This document shows, in pieces, positions 53,282 to 62,304 of a DNA stretch of 64,000 nt. The position numbers were made by a program, and so were the translations under genes. A model generated the notes under the pieces. That model ran no database searches. It was not told where the DNA came from and saw nothing but the letters and a program-made list of their open reading frames with translations. Source of the DNA: Tranquillimonas rosea (GTDB lineage: Bacteria; Pseudomonadota; Alphaproteobacteria; Rhodobacterales; Rhodobacteraceae); assembly GCF_900111315.1 (NCBI RefSeq), contig NZ_FOGU01000001.1, forward strand, positions 372,001 to 436,000. The letters run 5' to 3'. How positions within the stretch are numbered: the first letter of the stretch is position 1; the number at the start of each line of letters is the position of its first letter.

Positions 53282-53505
53282 TTCAGCGTCTCCTCGCCGG
53301 CGCGGCAGGTGCACCCGGCGCAGTTTGCACCGCAGCCGGTCAGCGCGGGGGCGGTATCGTCCTTCACCGCCAGCGCCGCGGCCTCGTCGTGTACGGGGCG
53401 GCTGCCGGGGCGGAACGCCCAGAAGCAACAGCCCAGGAAGAAGGTGGTCATCGCCAGGAGAACCCAGCTGTCGGCGATTTCCCTCAGGATCGAATAGGTA
53501 TCCAT
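53278..53505 (-). CDS. ccoQ: CcoQ, small cbb3 oxidase subunit with cysteine-rich tail
   Basis: Single-span stabilising subunit. The 75-residue product has a membrane helix (about residues 14-31) with a double cysteine at its end (FFLGCCFWAF) and a cytoplasmic tail containing CGANCAGCTC, four cysteines in ten residues. This tail is not typical of the small CcoQ proteins I know; a metal-binding role is possible but unproven. ATGA overlap with ccoP. Confidence 0.9.
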   Translation of the reverse strand: MDTYSILREIADSWVLLAMTTFFLGCCFWAFRPGSRPVHDEAAALAVKDDTAPALTGCGANCAGCTCRAGEETLK

Positions 53506-53513
53506 GGCGGACC

Positions 53514-54344
53514 TCAGCGGCTTGCGTCTGCGGTGAAGGTTGAGAAGTCGACCAGCGTGCCGAGCATCTGCATGTAGGCGATCAGCGCATCCATCTCGGT
53601 GATGCCGGGCCTACCGTCGAAGTTGCGGACCTGCGCGCCGGGATAGCGCTCGAGCAGACCGTCGATGTCGCCGAACGGATCGACCTGCACGCGGAAGTCG
53701 GCCACCGCATTGTCGATCATCTCGTCGGTATAGGGCACGCCCACCATCCGGTGCGTGGCCATCACCGCTTCGATGTCGTCCGCCTCGACCGGCGTGCGCC
53801 CGAGGAAGTCGTACTTGGGCATCACGCTTTCCGGCACGACCGACTGGGGGTCGTTCAGGTGGTCGACGTGCCACTCGTCCGAGTAGCGGCCACCGACGCG
53901 GGCCAAGTCCGGCCCCGTGCGCTTGGAGCCCCACTGGAACGGGTGGTCGTACATCGACTCCGCCGCCAGCGAGTAATGCCCGTACCGCTCGACCTCGTCG
54001 CGCATCGGCCGGATCATCTGGCTGTGGCAGACATAGCAGCCCTCGCGGACATAGACGTCGCGCCCGGCCAGCTCGAGCGGGGAGTACGGGCGCACGCCCT
54101 CGACCTCCTCGATCGTGTTCTCCAGCCAGAAGAGCGGCGCGATCTCGACGATGCCACCGACCGTGACCACCAGGAACGAGGCCACGAGCAGCAGCGTGGC
54201 ATTGCGTTCGAGGGTGGCGTGCCGGTCGATCAGCTTGGTGTGATGCGGCAGCTCGTTGGGGACTTCGCCGGGCGCGTCGGACACGGTCGAGACCTTGGGG
54301 TCGTCCTTGGGATCGGGAACTTTGGGGTTTTTCTTTTCGGTCAT
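53514..54344 (-). CDS. ccoO: CcoO, monohaem cytochrome c subunit of cbb3 oxidase
   Basis: The 276-residue product has one membrane anchor (about residues 50-73) and a haem motif [26 protein letters not shown] (in part) with the downstream [20 protein letters not shown]-type axial region typical of CcoO. The ATG at 54342-54344 is chosen over an upstream one because it follows the ccoN stop by 10 bp and begins with a charged tail. Confidence 0.96.
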   Translation of the reverse strand: MTEKKNPKVPDPKDDPKVSTVSDAPGEVPNELPHHTKLIDRHATLERNATLLLVASFLVVTVGGIVEIAPLFWLENTIEEVEGVRPYSPLELAGRDVYVREGCYVCHSQMIRPMRDEVERYGHYSLAAESMYDHPFQWGSKRTGPDLARVGGRYSDEWHVDHLNDPQSVVPESVMPKYDFLGRTPVEADDIEAVMATHRMVGVPYTDEMIDNAVADFRVQVDPFGDIDGLLERYPGAQVRNFDGRPGITEMDALIAYMQMLGTLVDFSTFTADASR

Positions 54345-54354
54345 GTTCTTGATC

Positions 54355-55956
54355 TCACTCGGCAGGCACGGTGGTGCTGGTTTCGGCCCGCGCCGGCGCG
54401 GCACGCACGGTCATCCACATGTTCCAGACCATGATCAGCGCGCCGGAGAGGTAGAGGACCCCGCCCAGTCCGCGCACGATGTACATCGGGAACTTGGCTG
54501 CGACGGTGTCGGCGAAGGAGTTGACGAGGAAGCCCTGGGCATCGACCTCGCGCCACATCAGGCCTTCCATGATGCCGGTCACCCACATCGAGGCCGCGTA
54601 GAGCACGATGCCGATGGTCGCGAGCCAGAAGTGCCAGTTGATCGCGGCGACCGAGTACATCCGCTCGCGCTGCCACAGCTTCGGCGTGAGGAAGTAGAGG
54701 CAGCCGAAGGTAATGAGCCCGTTCCAGCCGAGCGCGCCAGAGTGCACGTGCCCGATGGTCCAGTCGGTGTAGTGGCTCAGCGAGTTCACCGCGCGGATCG
54801 ACATCATCGGCCCTTCGAAGGTGCTCATCCCGTAGAAGGCGAGCGAGGCCACGAACATGCGGATGATCGGGTCAGTGCGGATCTTGTCCCACGCGCCTTC
54901 CAGCGTCATCAGGCCGTTGATCATGCCGCCCCAGCTGGGCATCCAGAGGATCACCGAGAACACCATGCCCAGCGTCGAGGCCCAGTCGGGCAGCGCCGTA
55001 TAGTGCAGGTGGTGCGGGCCGGCCCAGATATACAGGAAGATCAGCGCCCAGAAGTGGATGATCGACAGCTTGTAGCTGTAGATCGGCCGCCCGGCCTGCT
55101 TGGGCACGAAGTAGTACATCATGCCCAGGAAGCCCGCGGTCAGGAAGAAGCCCACGGCGTTGTGGCCGTACCACCACTGCGTCATCGCGTCCTGCACGCC
55201 GGCGAAGACCTGCACCGACTTCGAGCCCAGCAGGGACACGGGGATCGACAGGTTGTTGACCACGTGCAGCATTGCGACGGTCACGATGAAGGCCAGGAAG
55301 AACCAGTTGGCGACGTAGATGTGCCGCTCTTTCCGGGTCATGATCGTGCCCATGAAGACCGCGAGGTAGGCCAGCCACACCAGCGTCAGCCAGATGTCGA
55401 CGTACCATTCCGGCTCGGCGTATTCCTTCGACTGGGTCGCCCCGAGGAGATAGCCGGTCGCGGCGAGCACGATGAACAGCTGGTAGCCCCAGAACACGAA
55501 CCACGACATGTTGCCGCCCCACAGCCGCGCCGCGCTGGTGCGCTGGACGACGTAGAACGACGTCGCGATCAGGGCGTTGCCGCCGAACGCGAAGATCACC
55601 GCCGAGGTGTGCAGCGGCCGCAGACGCCCGAAGTTCAGGTAGCCCTCGGACCAGTCGAAGTTCAGCGCCGGAAAGGCCAGCTGGAAAGCGATGAAGACGC
55701 CGACCAGGAATCCGACGACGCCCCAGAAGGCCGTCGCGATGACGCCCGCGCGGATCGGGCCGTCCATGTAGCCGGTCGGCACGGCACGCGCCGTCGCCGG
55801 CTCGTCCGTCCGCCGAAGTTGCCAGAGGAACAGCCCGCCCGCGACGAGCATGATGATCGCCGCGTGCACGCTGTATGCCAGGTCGTGGCCCCGGTCGGCC
55901 GCAATCGCGGCGAGCAGGGTCACGAGACCCAGGGCCGCGAGCCTGAAATAGTCCAT
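54355..55956 (-). CDS. ccoN: CcoN, catalytic subunit I of cbb3 oxidase
   Basis: Twelve-helix haem-copper subunit that reduces oxygen with high affinity and pumps protons. The 533-residue product has the conserved CcoN ligand regions ([69 protein letters not shown]). It opens the ccoNOQP unit, preceded by a perfect FnrL box 91 bp upstream of the start at 55954-55956. An upstream in-frame ATG lies at 55992, but the chosen start fits the family. Confidence 0.97.
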   Translation of the reverse strand: MDYFRLAALGLVTLLAAIAADRGHDLAYSVHAAIIMLVAGGLFLWQLRRTDEPATARAVPTGYMDGPIRAGVIATAFWGVVGFLVGVFIAFQLAFPALNFDWSEGYLNFGRLRPLHTSAVIFAFGGNALIATSFYVVQRTSAARLWGGNMSWFVFWGYQLFIVLAATGYLLGATQSKEYAEPEWYVDIWLTLVWLAYLAVFMGTIMTRKERHIYVANWFFLAFIVTVAMLHVVNNLSIPVSLLGSKSVQVFAGVQDAMTQWWYGHNAVGFFLTAGFLGMMYYFVPKQAGRPIYSYKLSIIHFWALIFLYIWAGPHHLHYTALPDWASTLGMVFSVILWMPSWGGMINGLMTLEGAWDKIRTDPIIRMFVASLAFYGMSTFEGPMMSIRAVNSLSHYTDWTIGHVHSGALGWNGLITFGCLYFLTPKLWQRERMYSVAAINWHFWLATIGIVLYAASMWVTGIMEGLMWREVDAQGFLVNSFADTVAAKFPMYIVRGLGGVLYLSGALIMVWNMWMTVRAAPARAETSTTVPAE

Positions 55957-56046
55957 ATCGTTCTTCTCCTGTCCCGGCGCATCGGCGGACAACAGGCCCG
56001 CCGCGCCTTTGGCGGAGGAGATGGCATGCCCCGTGGAACCGTCGCC

Positions 56047-56060
56047 TTGACATGGATCAA
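56047..56060. promoter_or_regulatory. FnrL box 1 between ccoN and usp
   Basis: TTGAC-ATGG-ATCAA, 91 bp upstream of ccoN. A transcription start 41.5 bp from the centre would be near 56012, giving a leader of about 55 nt for ccoN. Confidence 0.88.
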
Positions 56061-56079
56061 CACGCGCCGGGTCAGGGGC

Positions 56080-56093
56080 TTGACCTGTATCAA
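56080..56093. promoter_or_regulatory. FnrL box 2 between ccoN and usp
   Basis: TTGAC-CTGT-ATCAA, 69 bp upstream of the usp GTG. Its centre plus 41.5 bp predicts a start near 56128 for usp. The two boxes lie 33 bp apart centre to centre and serve divergent genes. Confidence 0.88.
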
Positions 56094-56145
56094 TGCCCGC
56101 CCCGCACGCAGGGCGCAGTCTCGCCGCGTCATATCCGACGCCACC

Positions 56146-56153
56146 AAAGGAGG
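56146..56153 (+). promoter_or_regulatory. Ribosome-binding site fixing the GTG start of usp
   Basis: AAAGGAGG with an 8-nt gap to GTG at 56162. The longer ATG reading from 56093 would begin inside FnrL box 2 and is therefore rejected. Confidence 0.75.
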
Positions 56154-56161
56154 ACGTACCG

Positions 56162-56980
56162 GTGACCTACAGAACCCTTTCGACGATCGTTCCGCCCCCG
56201 GGGCCCGAAACGGTCGACGCCGCCGTGGCGCTTGCCGAGCGCTGGGGCGCCCATCTCGATGTGATCTGCGCCGGCGAAATCCACGCCGACCCGGCCTGGG
56301 GGCCCGAGGGCATCTCGATGCTGTCGGTGACGCTCGCCGAGGCCGACACCGAGGCCTGCGAAAAGGTCGAGGCGGCGATCCGCAAGAGGCTCGAGCGCGA
56401 GTCGATCGCGTGGACCTGCCGGTCCGTCACGGGCCCGCTGGGAGAGGCGGCGCGGCAGGCGGCGCGCGCGGCCCGCTATTCCGACCTTGCCATCCTGCCC
56501 CGCCCGCTACCGGACCAGCTGCTCGCCGAAGCGGCGTTCGAGACGGTGCTGCTGGAGGCCAAGGTGCCGGTCCTGCTGCCCGCCGAGGGCGCGACGCCAA
56601 GCTTCGAGCGGATCATGATCGCCTGGGACGAAAGCGACGAGTCGATGACCGCCGTGCGCACGGCGCTGCCGCTTCTGCAGACGGCCGACGCGGTGCAGGT
56701 GGTCGTCGTCGATCCCAAGCGTCACAGCCCCGACACGGCAGATGCCGGGCACCCAGTGGCCGTCTACCTGTCGCGCCATGACGTGCACTGCGAGATCGCG
56801 CAGGTGCCGCGCGTGCTGCCGCGCATCTCCGAGACGCTGGTGCAGAGTGCTCGCGAGTTCGAGGCTGATCTTGTGGTGATGGGGGCCTACGGCCATTCCC
56901 GCGTGCGCGAGGCGCTGATCGGCGGCGTCACGCGCGAGATGATCAAGCGGACCGACCTGCCGCTGTTCGTGGCCCACTAG
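56162..56980 (+). CDS. Tandem universal stress protein in the cbb3/FnrL locus
   Basis: The 272-residue product has two UspA-like domains; the C-terminal one ends with [25 protein letters not shown] (in part), the nucleotide-binding GxxGHSR motif. Starts at GTG 56162 after a perfect Shine-Dalgarno sequence. It is FnrL-controlled by position and is paralogous to the tandem USP gene at 32.7 kb. It may aid survival under oxygen limitation; the biochemical role is unknown. Ends 3 bp before the fnrL stop. Confidence 0.9.
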   Translation: MTYRTLSTIVPPPGPETVDAAVALAERWGAHLDVICAGEIHADPAWGPEGISMLSVTLAEADTEACEKVEAAIRKRLERESIAWTCRSVTGPLGEAARQAARAARYSDLAILPRPLPDQLLAEAAFETVLLEAKVPVLLPAEGATPSFERIMIAWDESDESMTAVRTALPLLQTADAVQVVVVDPKRHSPDTADAGHPVAVYLSRHDVHCEIAQVPRVLPRISETLVQSAREFEADLVVMGAYGHSRVREALIGGVTREMIKRTDLPLFVAH

Positions 56981-56983
56981 GGC

Positions 56984-57724
56984 TCAGGCGATCAGGCCGC
57001 CGTCGTCGTCCTCTCCGGCTTCGAGCGCGAGCCGCTCGAAGTCGGGAATCCGCACCTCGCGGGCCGAGGGAACCTCGATCAGGCCGTCCTTGCGCAGGGC
57101 GGTCACCTGGCGGCTCGTCGTCTCGATCGTCAGGCCCAGGTGGTCGGCCATCGCCTCGCGCGAGAGTGGCAGGTGCAGCGTCACCGAGCGGGCGGGTTGG
57201 TCCTGCCCGGACCCCGTCGCGTGGCGCCGGGCCAGGCTGACGAAGAACGACGCGACCTTCTCGCGCGCCGTCATCCGCCCGAGCACCACGGCCCAGTCGC
57301 GGGCCGCGTCGAGTTCGTCCAGCGTCATCGTCAGCATGCGGGTGGCGATATGGGGCGTCTCGCGCACCAGCCGCTCGAAGGTGCGCCGCTCGAACCGGCA
57401 GAGCGTCACGTCGCTGACCGCCTCGATGTCATAGGCCGAGGTCTTGCGTCCCGGGCGGCCGATGAAGTCGGACGGCAACAGCAGACCCACCGTCTGCCTG
57501 CGCCCGTCCTCCAGCGTGCGGGACATGGTGGCGCAGCCCTCGACCAGCGACGACAGATACTCGAGCGGCTCGCCCGCCGTGGCCAGCGGCGAGCCGGCGG
57601 GCACCGTCCGATACGATTTCGTCCGCTCCAGAACGGCAAGCTCCGAAGCATCGCACTCCGCGCAGACCGCGTTGTGGCGAATCGGACAGTTTTCGCAGGA
57701 TCGAAGAGAGGGTCGGGAAGCCAT
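56984..57724 (-). CDS. fnrL: FnrL, oxygen-sensing Crp/Fnr-family regulator
   Basis: Oxygen-labile 4Fe-4S regulator of microaerobic and anaerobic genes. The 246-residue product has an N-terminal cysteine cluster CENCPIRHNAVCAEC (Cys10, 13, 21, 24), Cys64 and Cys109 (VTLCRFERR) in the effector domain, and a C-terminal HTH with LSREAMADHLGLTIETTSRQ, where E, S and R match the FNR DNA-contact residues. It converges with usp and is divergent from hemN; an FnrL box lies in the gap. Confidence 0.95.
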   Translation of the reverse strand: MASRPSLRSCENCPIRHNAVCAECDASELAVLERTKSYRTVPAGSPLATAGEPLEYLSSLVEGCATMSRTLEDGRRQTVGLLLPSDFIGRPGRKTSAYDIEAVSDVTLCRFERRTFERLVRETPHIATRMLTMTLDELDAARDWAVVLGRMTAREKVASFFVSLARRHATGSGQDQPARSVTLHLPLSREAMADHLGLTIETTSRQVTALRKDGLIEVPSAREVRIPDFERLALEAGEDDDGGLIA

Positions 57725-57745
57725 TTTCCAAGTTTACCCCGAAGG

Positions 57746-57759
57746 TTGACCTACATCAA
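57746..57759. promoter_or_regulatory. FnrL box between fnrL and hemN
   Basis: TTGAC-CTAC-ATCAA, 21 bp from the fnrL start and 35 bp before the hemN ATG. Activation at -41.5 would put a hemN transcription start at or within a few bases of the ATG. For fnrL the site overlaps the promoter region, so autorepression is possible. Confidence 0.85.
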
Positions 57760-57794
57760 TGCCGCCGCGACGCAGCATCGCCAATCTGCGCCCC

Positions 57795-59141
57795 ATGACG
57801 ACAGCCTCACGAAACACCACCCTTCTGGATGCCCGGGTTCCGCGTTACACGAGCTACCCGCCGGCAAACCGTTTTACCGATGCCGTCGGCGCCGAGACCG
57901 CCGCCGACTGGATGGCCGCGATCTCGCCCGATGCGCGGGTGTCGCTCTATGCTCACATTCCGTTCTGCCGGCGACTGTGCTGGTTCTGCGCCTGCCGGAC
58001 GCAGGGCACACGCAGCGATGCGCCGCTGCACCGCTACCTGGATCACCTTGAGGATGAGCTGGCGCTGGTGCGCGGACTGTTGCCCGAAGGCGTGCGGGCC
58101 GACGCGATCCACCTGGGAGGCGGCACCCCAACGATCCTGCCGGGCGAGTTGCTGTCGCGTCTCGGAAACGGGCTCAGAGAAGCGGTGCCGCCGACGGAGG
58201 ATGCCGAGATCTCCGTCGAGATCGACCCGTGCGAGATCGACGCGCCGCGCCTCGATGCGCTGGCCGCGATGGGACTGACGCGCGCGTCGATCGGGGTGCA
58301 GGACTTCGACCCGGTGGTGCAGGATGCGATCGGCCGCCACCAGGGCGCCGAGGTGACCGCCGCAACGGTGGAAGGCCTGCGCGCCCGCAACGTCAACAGC
58401 CTGAACGTCGACCTGCTGTACGGCCTGCCCCACCAGACGGTCGCGCGGCTGATCTCGACGCTGGAACGGGTGCTCGACCTCGCTCCCGACCGCATCGCGC
58501 TCTATGGCTATGCCCACGTCCCGTGGATGGCCCGCCGGCAGAAGCTGATCCCCGAAGCGGCGCTTCCCGACGGCGAGGCGCGCATCGTCCTGAACCAGAC
58601 GGCGCGGGAATTGCTGACGCGGAACGGCTATGTCCCCGTCGGCATCGACCACTACGCGCTGCCGCACGACAAGATGGCCGTCGCCGCGCGGACCGGCAAG
58701 CTCAGGCGGAACTTCCAGGGCTACACGACCGACCGGGCGGACACGCTCATCGGTCTGGGCGCCTCGGCGATCTCGCGCTTTCCGGGCGGCTATGCCCAGA
58801 ACGCCCCGGCCACCGGTGCCTGGCAGGAGCGTATCGCGGCCCGGCGGCTGGCGACGACGCGCGGCTATGTCCTGACGGACGAGGACAGAGCCTGCGGTGC
58901 GATCATCGAGCGGCTGATGTGCGACGGCGTGGCCGACATTCCGGCGCTCTGCGCGGCCGAGGGCGTCTCGCCCGTGCCCTACCTGCACCGGGCGCGTCGG
59001 GCGATCTCGGAACTGCCGGACATCGCCTCGCTCGAGGACGGCCGCCTGGCGGTCACGTCCTTCGCCTATGTGCGGATCGTGGCGGCGCGGATCGACGGGC
59101 TGTCGATGTCCGGCAAGGGCCGCTACAGCATGGCCAGTTGA
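57795..59141 (+). CDS. hemN: Oxygen-independent coproporphyrinogen III oxidase
   Basis: Radical-SAM enzyme producing protoporphyrinogen IX without oxygen. The 448-residue product has the radical-SAM motif IPFCRRLCWFCACR (CxxxCxxC), the GGGTPTILPG block, and the HemN domain (DHYALPHDKMAVA, GLGASAISRFPGGYAQN). The ATG at 57795 gives the family length; no clear Shine-Dalgarno is visible, consistent with a leaderless mRNA from the FnrL promoter. Its stop abuts the convergent ABC ATPase stop with no gap. Confidence 0.95.
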   Translation: MTTASRNTTLLDARVPRYTSYPPANRFTDAVGAETAADWMAAISPDARVSLYAHIPFCRRLCWFCACRTQGTRSDAPLHRYLDHLEDELALVRGLLPEGVRADAIHLGGGTPTILPGELLSRLGNGLREAVPPTEDAEISVEIDPCEIDAPRLDALAAMGLTRASIGVQDFDPVVQDAIGRHQGAEVTAATVEGLRARNVNSLNVDLLYGLPHQTVARLISTLERVLDLAPDRIALYGYAHVPWMARRQKLIPEAALPDGEARIVLNQTARELLTRNGYVPVGIDHYALPHDKMAVAARTGKLRRNFQGYTTDRADTLIGLGASAISRFPGGYAQNAPATGAWQERIAARRLATTRGYVLTDEDRACGAIIERLMCDGVADIPALCAAEGVSPVPYLHRARRAISELPDIASLEDGRLAVTSFAYVRIVAARIDGLSMSGKGRYSMAS

Positions 59142-60224
59142 TCAGGTCCGGGGAAAGACGAAACACCGGTCGCGGCGAATCATCAGCCACAGCACGGTGC
59201 CGGGCTTCGGCAGGAAGACGTTCGGCACCGTGGCGCTGATCCGGCTGCCGTCGTAGTCCAACCGGAACTCGACCAGACTTTCCTTGCCGATGAACCGAGA
59301 CCTCTCGACGACGGCGCGCGCGGGCGTGCCATCGGACGGCGTCGGGTTCGGCCCGCGCCCGTTGCGGTCGAAGTCGATCCGCAGGTGCTGGGGCCGGATC
59401 ACGATCTCGACCTCGGTGCCGTCCGGCACGCCGGGGGCCAGGAACTGCCCGAAGGCGGTTTCGGTCAGCGCGCCCCGCACCGTGCCCTCGATGACGTTGA
59501 TGTCCGAGAAGAACGCCGCCGCTTCCTTGTCGGCCGGGGCGTTGAACACGTTGTAGGGGGCGCCCTGCTGCACGATGTGCCCGTTGCGCATCAGCGCGAT
59601 CCGGTCGGCCATGCGCATCGCCTCTTCCGGTTCGTGGGTCACGAGCAGGACGGCGGTGCCCTCTTCCTTCAGGACCGACAGCGTCTCGTCCCGGATGCCG
59701 TCGCGCAGGCGGTTGTCGAGGCCCGAGAACGGCTCGTCCATCAGCATGATCGAGGGGCGCGGCGCAATCGCGCGGGCCAGCGCGACGCGCTGCTGTTCGC
59801 CGCCCGAAAGTTCGTGCGGGAAGGCGTCGATCAGGCGCAGCATGTCCACGCGGTCCAGCAGCTCCTCGACCCGCGCCCGCTTGTCCGCCTTGGACCCGGT
59901 CAGGCCGAAGGCCACGTTCTCGGCCACGCTGAGATGCGGGAACAGGGCGAAGTCCTGGAACATCAGGCCGATGGAGCGCCGTTCGGGGGGCACGCGCAGC
60001 ACCGTGTCGCAGATCAGTTCGCCATCGACCCAGATGCACCCGGAGTCCTGCATCTCGACCCCTGCGACGATGCGCAGGGTGGTGGACTTGCCACAGCCCG
60101 AGGGGCCCAGAAGGCACGTCACCTCGCCCGGCATGACCTCGAGCGACACGTCGTCGACGACCGTCCGCCCGGCGAAGCTGCGGGTGATGTGTTCGAGTTT
60201 CAGGCGCGGGACGGGATCTGGCAC
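59142..60224 (-). CDS. Orphan ABC-importer ATPase (FbpC/PotA-like)
   Basis: The 360-residue product has Walker A LLGPSGCGKST, Q-loop MFQDFALFPHLSV, signature LSGGEQQRVALARA, Walker B SIMLMDEPFSGLD, and a C-terminal TOBE-like region from about residue 260. The layout is that of ferric-iron, polyamine or sugar importer ATPases. No permease or binding-protein gene is adjacent within the window, so its partners are elsewhere. Convergent with hemN, zero gap. Confidence 0.88.
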   Translation of the reverse strand: MPDPVPRLKLEHITRSFAGRTVVDDVSLEVMPGEVTCLLGPSGCGKSTTLRIVAGVEMQDSGCIWVDGELICDTVLRVPPERRSIGLMFQDFALFPHLSVAENVAFGLTGSKADKRARVEELLDRVDMLRLIDAFPHELSGGEQQRVALARAIAPRPSIMLMDEPFSGLDNRLRDGIRDETLSVLKEEGTAVLLVTHEPEEAMRMADRIALMRNGHIVQQGAPYNVFNAPADKEAAAFFSDINVIEGTVRGALTETAFGQFLAPGVPDGTEVEIVIRPQHLRIDFDRNGRGPNPTPSDGTPARAVVERSRFIGKESLVEFRLDYDGSRISATVPNVFLPKPGTVLWLMIRRDRCFVFPRT

Positions 60225-60294
60225 GGGCTGCCTTGGGGAAGATGTCCGAGAGTTTCGGTCGGTTACCAGCCCCCCGCGGCCCCCGCAAGTCCGG

Positions 60295-61077
60295 CTACAT
60301 CGACAGGTTCACCGCCCCGCCGTCGAGCAGGATGTTCTGGCCGACGATGAACCCCGCATGCACCGAACAGAGAAAGGCGCAGGCTGCGCCGAACTCGTCC
60401 GGTGTGCCATAACGGCGCGCCGGGATCGTCGCCGCCCGCCGGGCCCGCGCCTCGTCGATGGAGATGTTCTCCTGCCGCGAGACCGTGCCGTCGAGCTGAT
60501 CGGCGCGGTCGGTCGCATGAATACCGGGCAGCAGGTTGTTGATCGTCACCCCGTCCGGCGCCACCTGCCGCGCGGTGCCGGCCACGAAACCGGTCAGCCC
60601 CGCCCGTGCGCCGTTCGACAGGCCGAGCGCGGGGATCGGCGCCTTGACCGACTGGCTGGTGATGTTGACGACGCGGCCCCAGCCGCGGCCCTGCATCGAC
60701 GGCAAGCACGCGGTCATCAGCGCGATCGGCGTCAGCATGTTCGCGTCCAGCGCGGCAATCCACTCGTCGCGGCCCCAGTCCGACCAAATCCCCGGCGGCG
60801 GGCCGCCCGCATTGGTGACGAGGATGTCCACGTCGCCCGCGGCCGACAGCACGACCTCCTGCCCCTCGGCCGTCGTGATGTCGGTCGCGACCGTGTTGAC
60901 GCTGACGCCGTGATCCAGCCGCAGCGTTTCGGCCGCGGCTTCCAGCGTCTCGGCCGACCGGCCGTTCATCACGAGGTCAACCCCGGCCGCCGCGAGCGCC
61001 TGCGCGCAGCCAAAGCCCAAGCCCCGCGACGACGCCGTCACCAGCGCGCGCCGGCCGGCGATTCCCAGATCCAGCAT
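60295..61077 (-). CDS. SDR-family protein with altered catalytic Tyr/Lys
   Basis: Short-chain dehydrogenase/reductase fold; the 260-residue product starts MLDLGIAGRRALVTASSRGLGFG (in part), so the cofactor loop is TASSRGLG in place of TGxxxGxG, with NAGGPPPG as the NNAG motif. At the active site the usual YxxSK appears as LGLSNGARAGL, with Leu for Tyr and Arg for Lys. This is the LSN..R subgroup known in proteobacteria; it may catalyse a different reaction or none. Ends 70 bp from the ABC gene on the same strand. Confidence 0.85.
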   Translation of the reverse strand: MLDLGIAGRRALVTASSRGLGFGCAQALAAAGVDLVMNGRSAETLEAAAETLRLDHGVSVNTVATDITTAEGQEVVLSAAGDVDILVTNAGGPPPGIWSDWGRDEWIAALDANMLTPIALMTACLPSMQGRGWGRVVNITSQSVKAPIPALGLSNGARAGLTGFVAGTARQVAPDGVTINNLLPGIHATDRADQLDGTVSRQENISIDEARARRAATIPARRYGTPDEFGAACAFLCSVHAGFIVGQNILLDGGAVNLSM

Positions 61078-61274
61078 TTGTCCCTCCCTGTCACCAATGC
61101 CGCGCCTGCCCGGCAGATTGTCGACACTGTGGCCGGCACGACGCCCCGTTCTGCCGCCCGACATGCGCGGTCGATTGACCGATCGTCAAGCTGTGCCTAG
61201 CGTCCATTGCGCTTTCGGAGCACGCCTTTCGAGGTGGTCCCACCCCTTTCGTCGTAGTCAGCGAGCCGCGCGTC

Positions 61275-62297
61275 ATGCCGACCGATCCCGCCCTCGAACC
61301 CGCCCAGAGCCTGCCGGTCCACGCCGCCGGCAGCTTCGTCGCGGTGGACGGCGCGAACCTGGGCGATCCGCTCGGCCACGCGGACGAGCTGATCCCCGGC
61401 GACGTCTACATGCTGGCCGCGAGGGCCGAGCGGCGGCGCATGGCGGTCACGCTGGACGGCGACGGCCACCACCTGACCATCGCGTCGGGCGGGGATGCCG
61501 GCCGCCTGGGCGCGGCGCTCCATTTCGACTGCTGCGCCACTCTGATGTCGGCGGACGGCGCCACCGTGGACGCCCTGATCCTTGTCGAGATCGCGACCGA
61601 CGGCGTGTCCGTCGAAGAGGTCTGGCTGTTCCCGCTGGCCCCGCTCATGCCGCGGGTGGGCTATGCCCTCGTCGCGTTGGACCGGGACGGCGCCCGCGCC
61701 CGGTTCGCCGAGACCGCCTGCGTGTCGTTCACGCGCGGCACGCAGATCACTCTGTCCTCGGGCCGGCAGGTGCCGATCGAGGCGCTGTCGGTGGGCGACA
61801 GCGTCCTGACGCGCGATCACGGGCCGGAGCGAATTCGCTGGATCGGCCAGCAGACGGTGCGTGCGCTGGGGGCGTTCGCCCCGATCCGCATCGCCGCCGG
61901 AACGCTGAACAACGAGAACGACCTGATCGTAAGTCCCAATCACCGCCTGTTCGTCTACCAGCGGCGCGACACGATCCGTGCCGGGCGGGCTGAGGTACTG
62001 GTGAAGGCGAAATACCTTCTGAACGGCGCCACCGTGACGCGCACGGACGGCGGGTTCGTGGATTACTTCCAGCTGCTCTTTGACAGCCACGAGATCATCT
62101 ACGCCGAGGGGATCGCCGCCGAGTCGCTGATGGTCGACACCCGCACCCGCCCTGTCCTGCCCCCGGACCTGCAGGACCGCCTCCGCAAGTCGGACCCTGC
62201 CGCGCTATCCCGGCGCGATCTCGGCTATGAGGTGCGCGAGGGGCTGCTGGACGGCGACCGGGCGGTGGAGTTGCTGCGGCAGGCCACCGCCTGCTGA
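61275..62297 (+). CDS. Hint (hedgehog/intein) domain protein
   Basis: The 340-residue product has an N-terminal beta-rich region of unknown type (about residues 10-145) and a Hint_2 domain from Cys149 (ACVSFTRGTQITLSSGRQV, IEALSVGDSVLTRDHGPERIRWIG in part, SPNHRLFV, AKYLLNGATV, YFQLLFDSHEIIYAEGIAAESL in part), followed by a C-terminal tail. Hint proteins of this group are common in Rhodobacteraceae; self-cleavage or cholesterol-like ligation has not been shown for them. No signal peptide is evident. Confidence 0.85.
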   Translation: MPTDPALEPAQSLPVHAAGSFVAVDGANLGDPLGHADELIPGDVYMLAARAERRRMAVTLDGDGHHLTIASGGDAGRLGAALHFDCCATLMSADGATVDALILVEIATDGVSVEEVWLFPLAPLMPRVGYALVALDRDGARARFAETACVSFTRGTQITLSSGRQVPIEALSVGDSVLTRDHGPERIRWIGQQTVRALGAFAPIRIAAGTLNNENDLIVSPNHRLFVYQRRDTIRAGRAEVLVKAKYLLNGATVTRTDGGFVDYFQLLFDSHEIIYAEGIAAESLMVDTRTRPVLPPDLQDRLRKSDPAALSRRDLGYEVREGLLDGDRAVELLRQATAC

Positions 62298-62304
62298 GAC
62301 GGAC

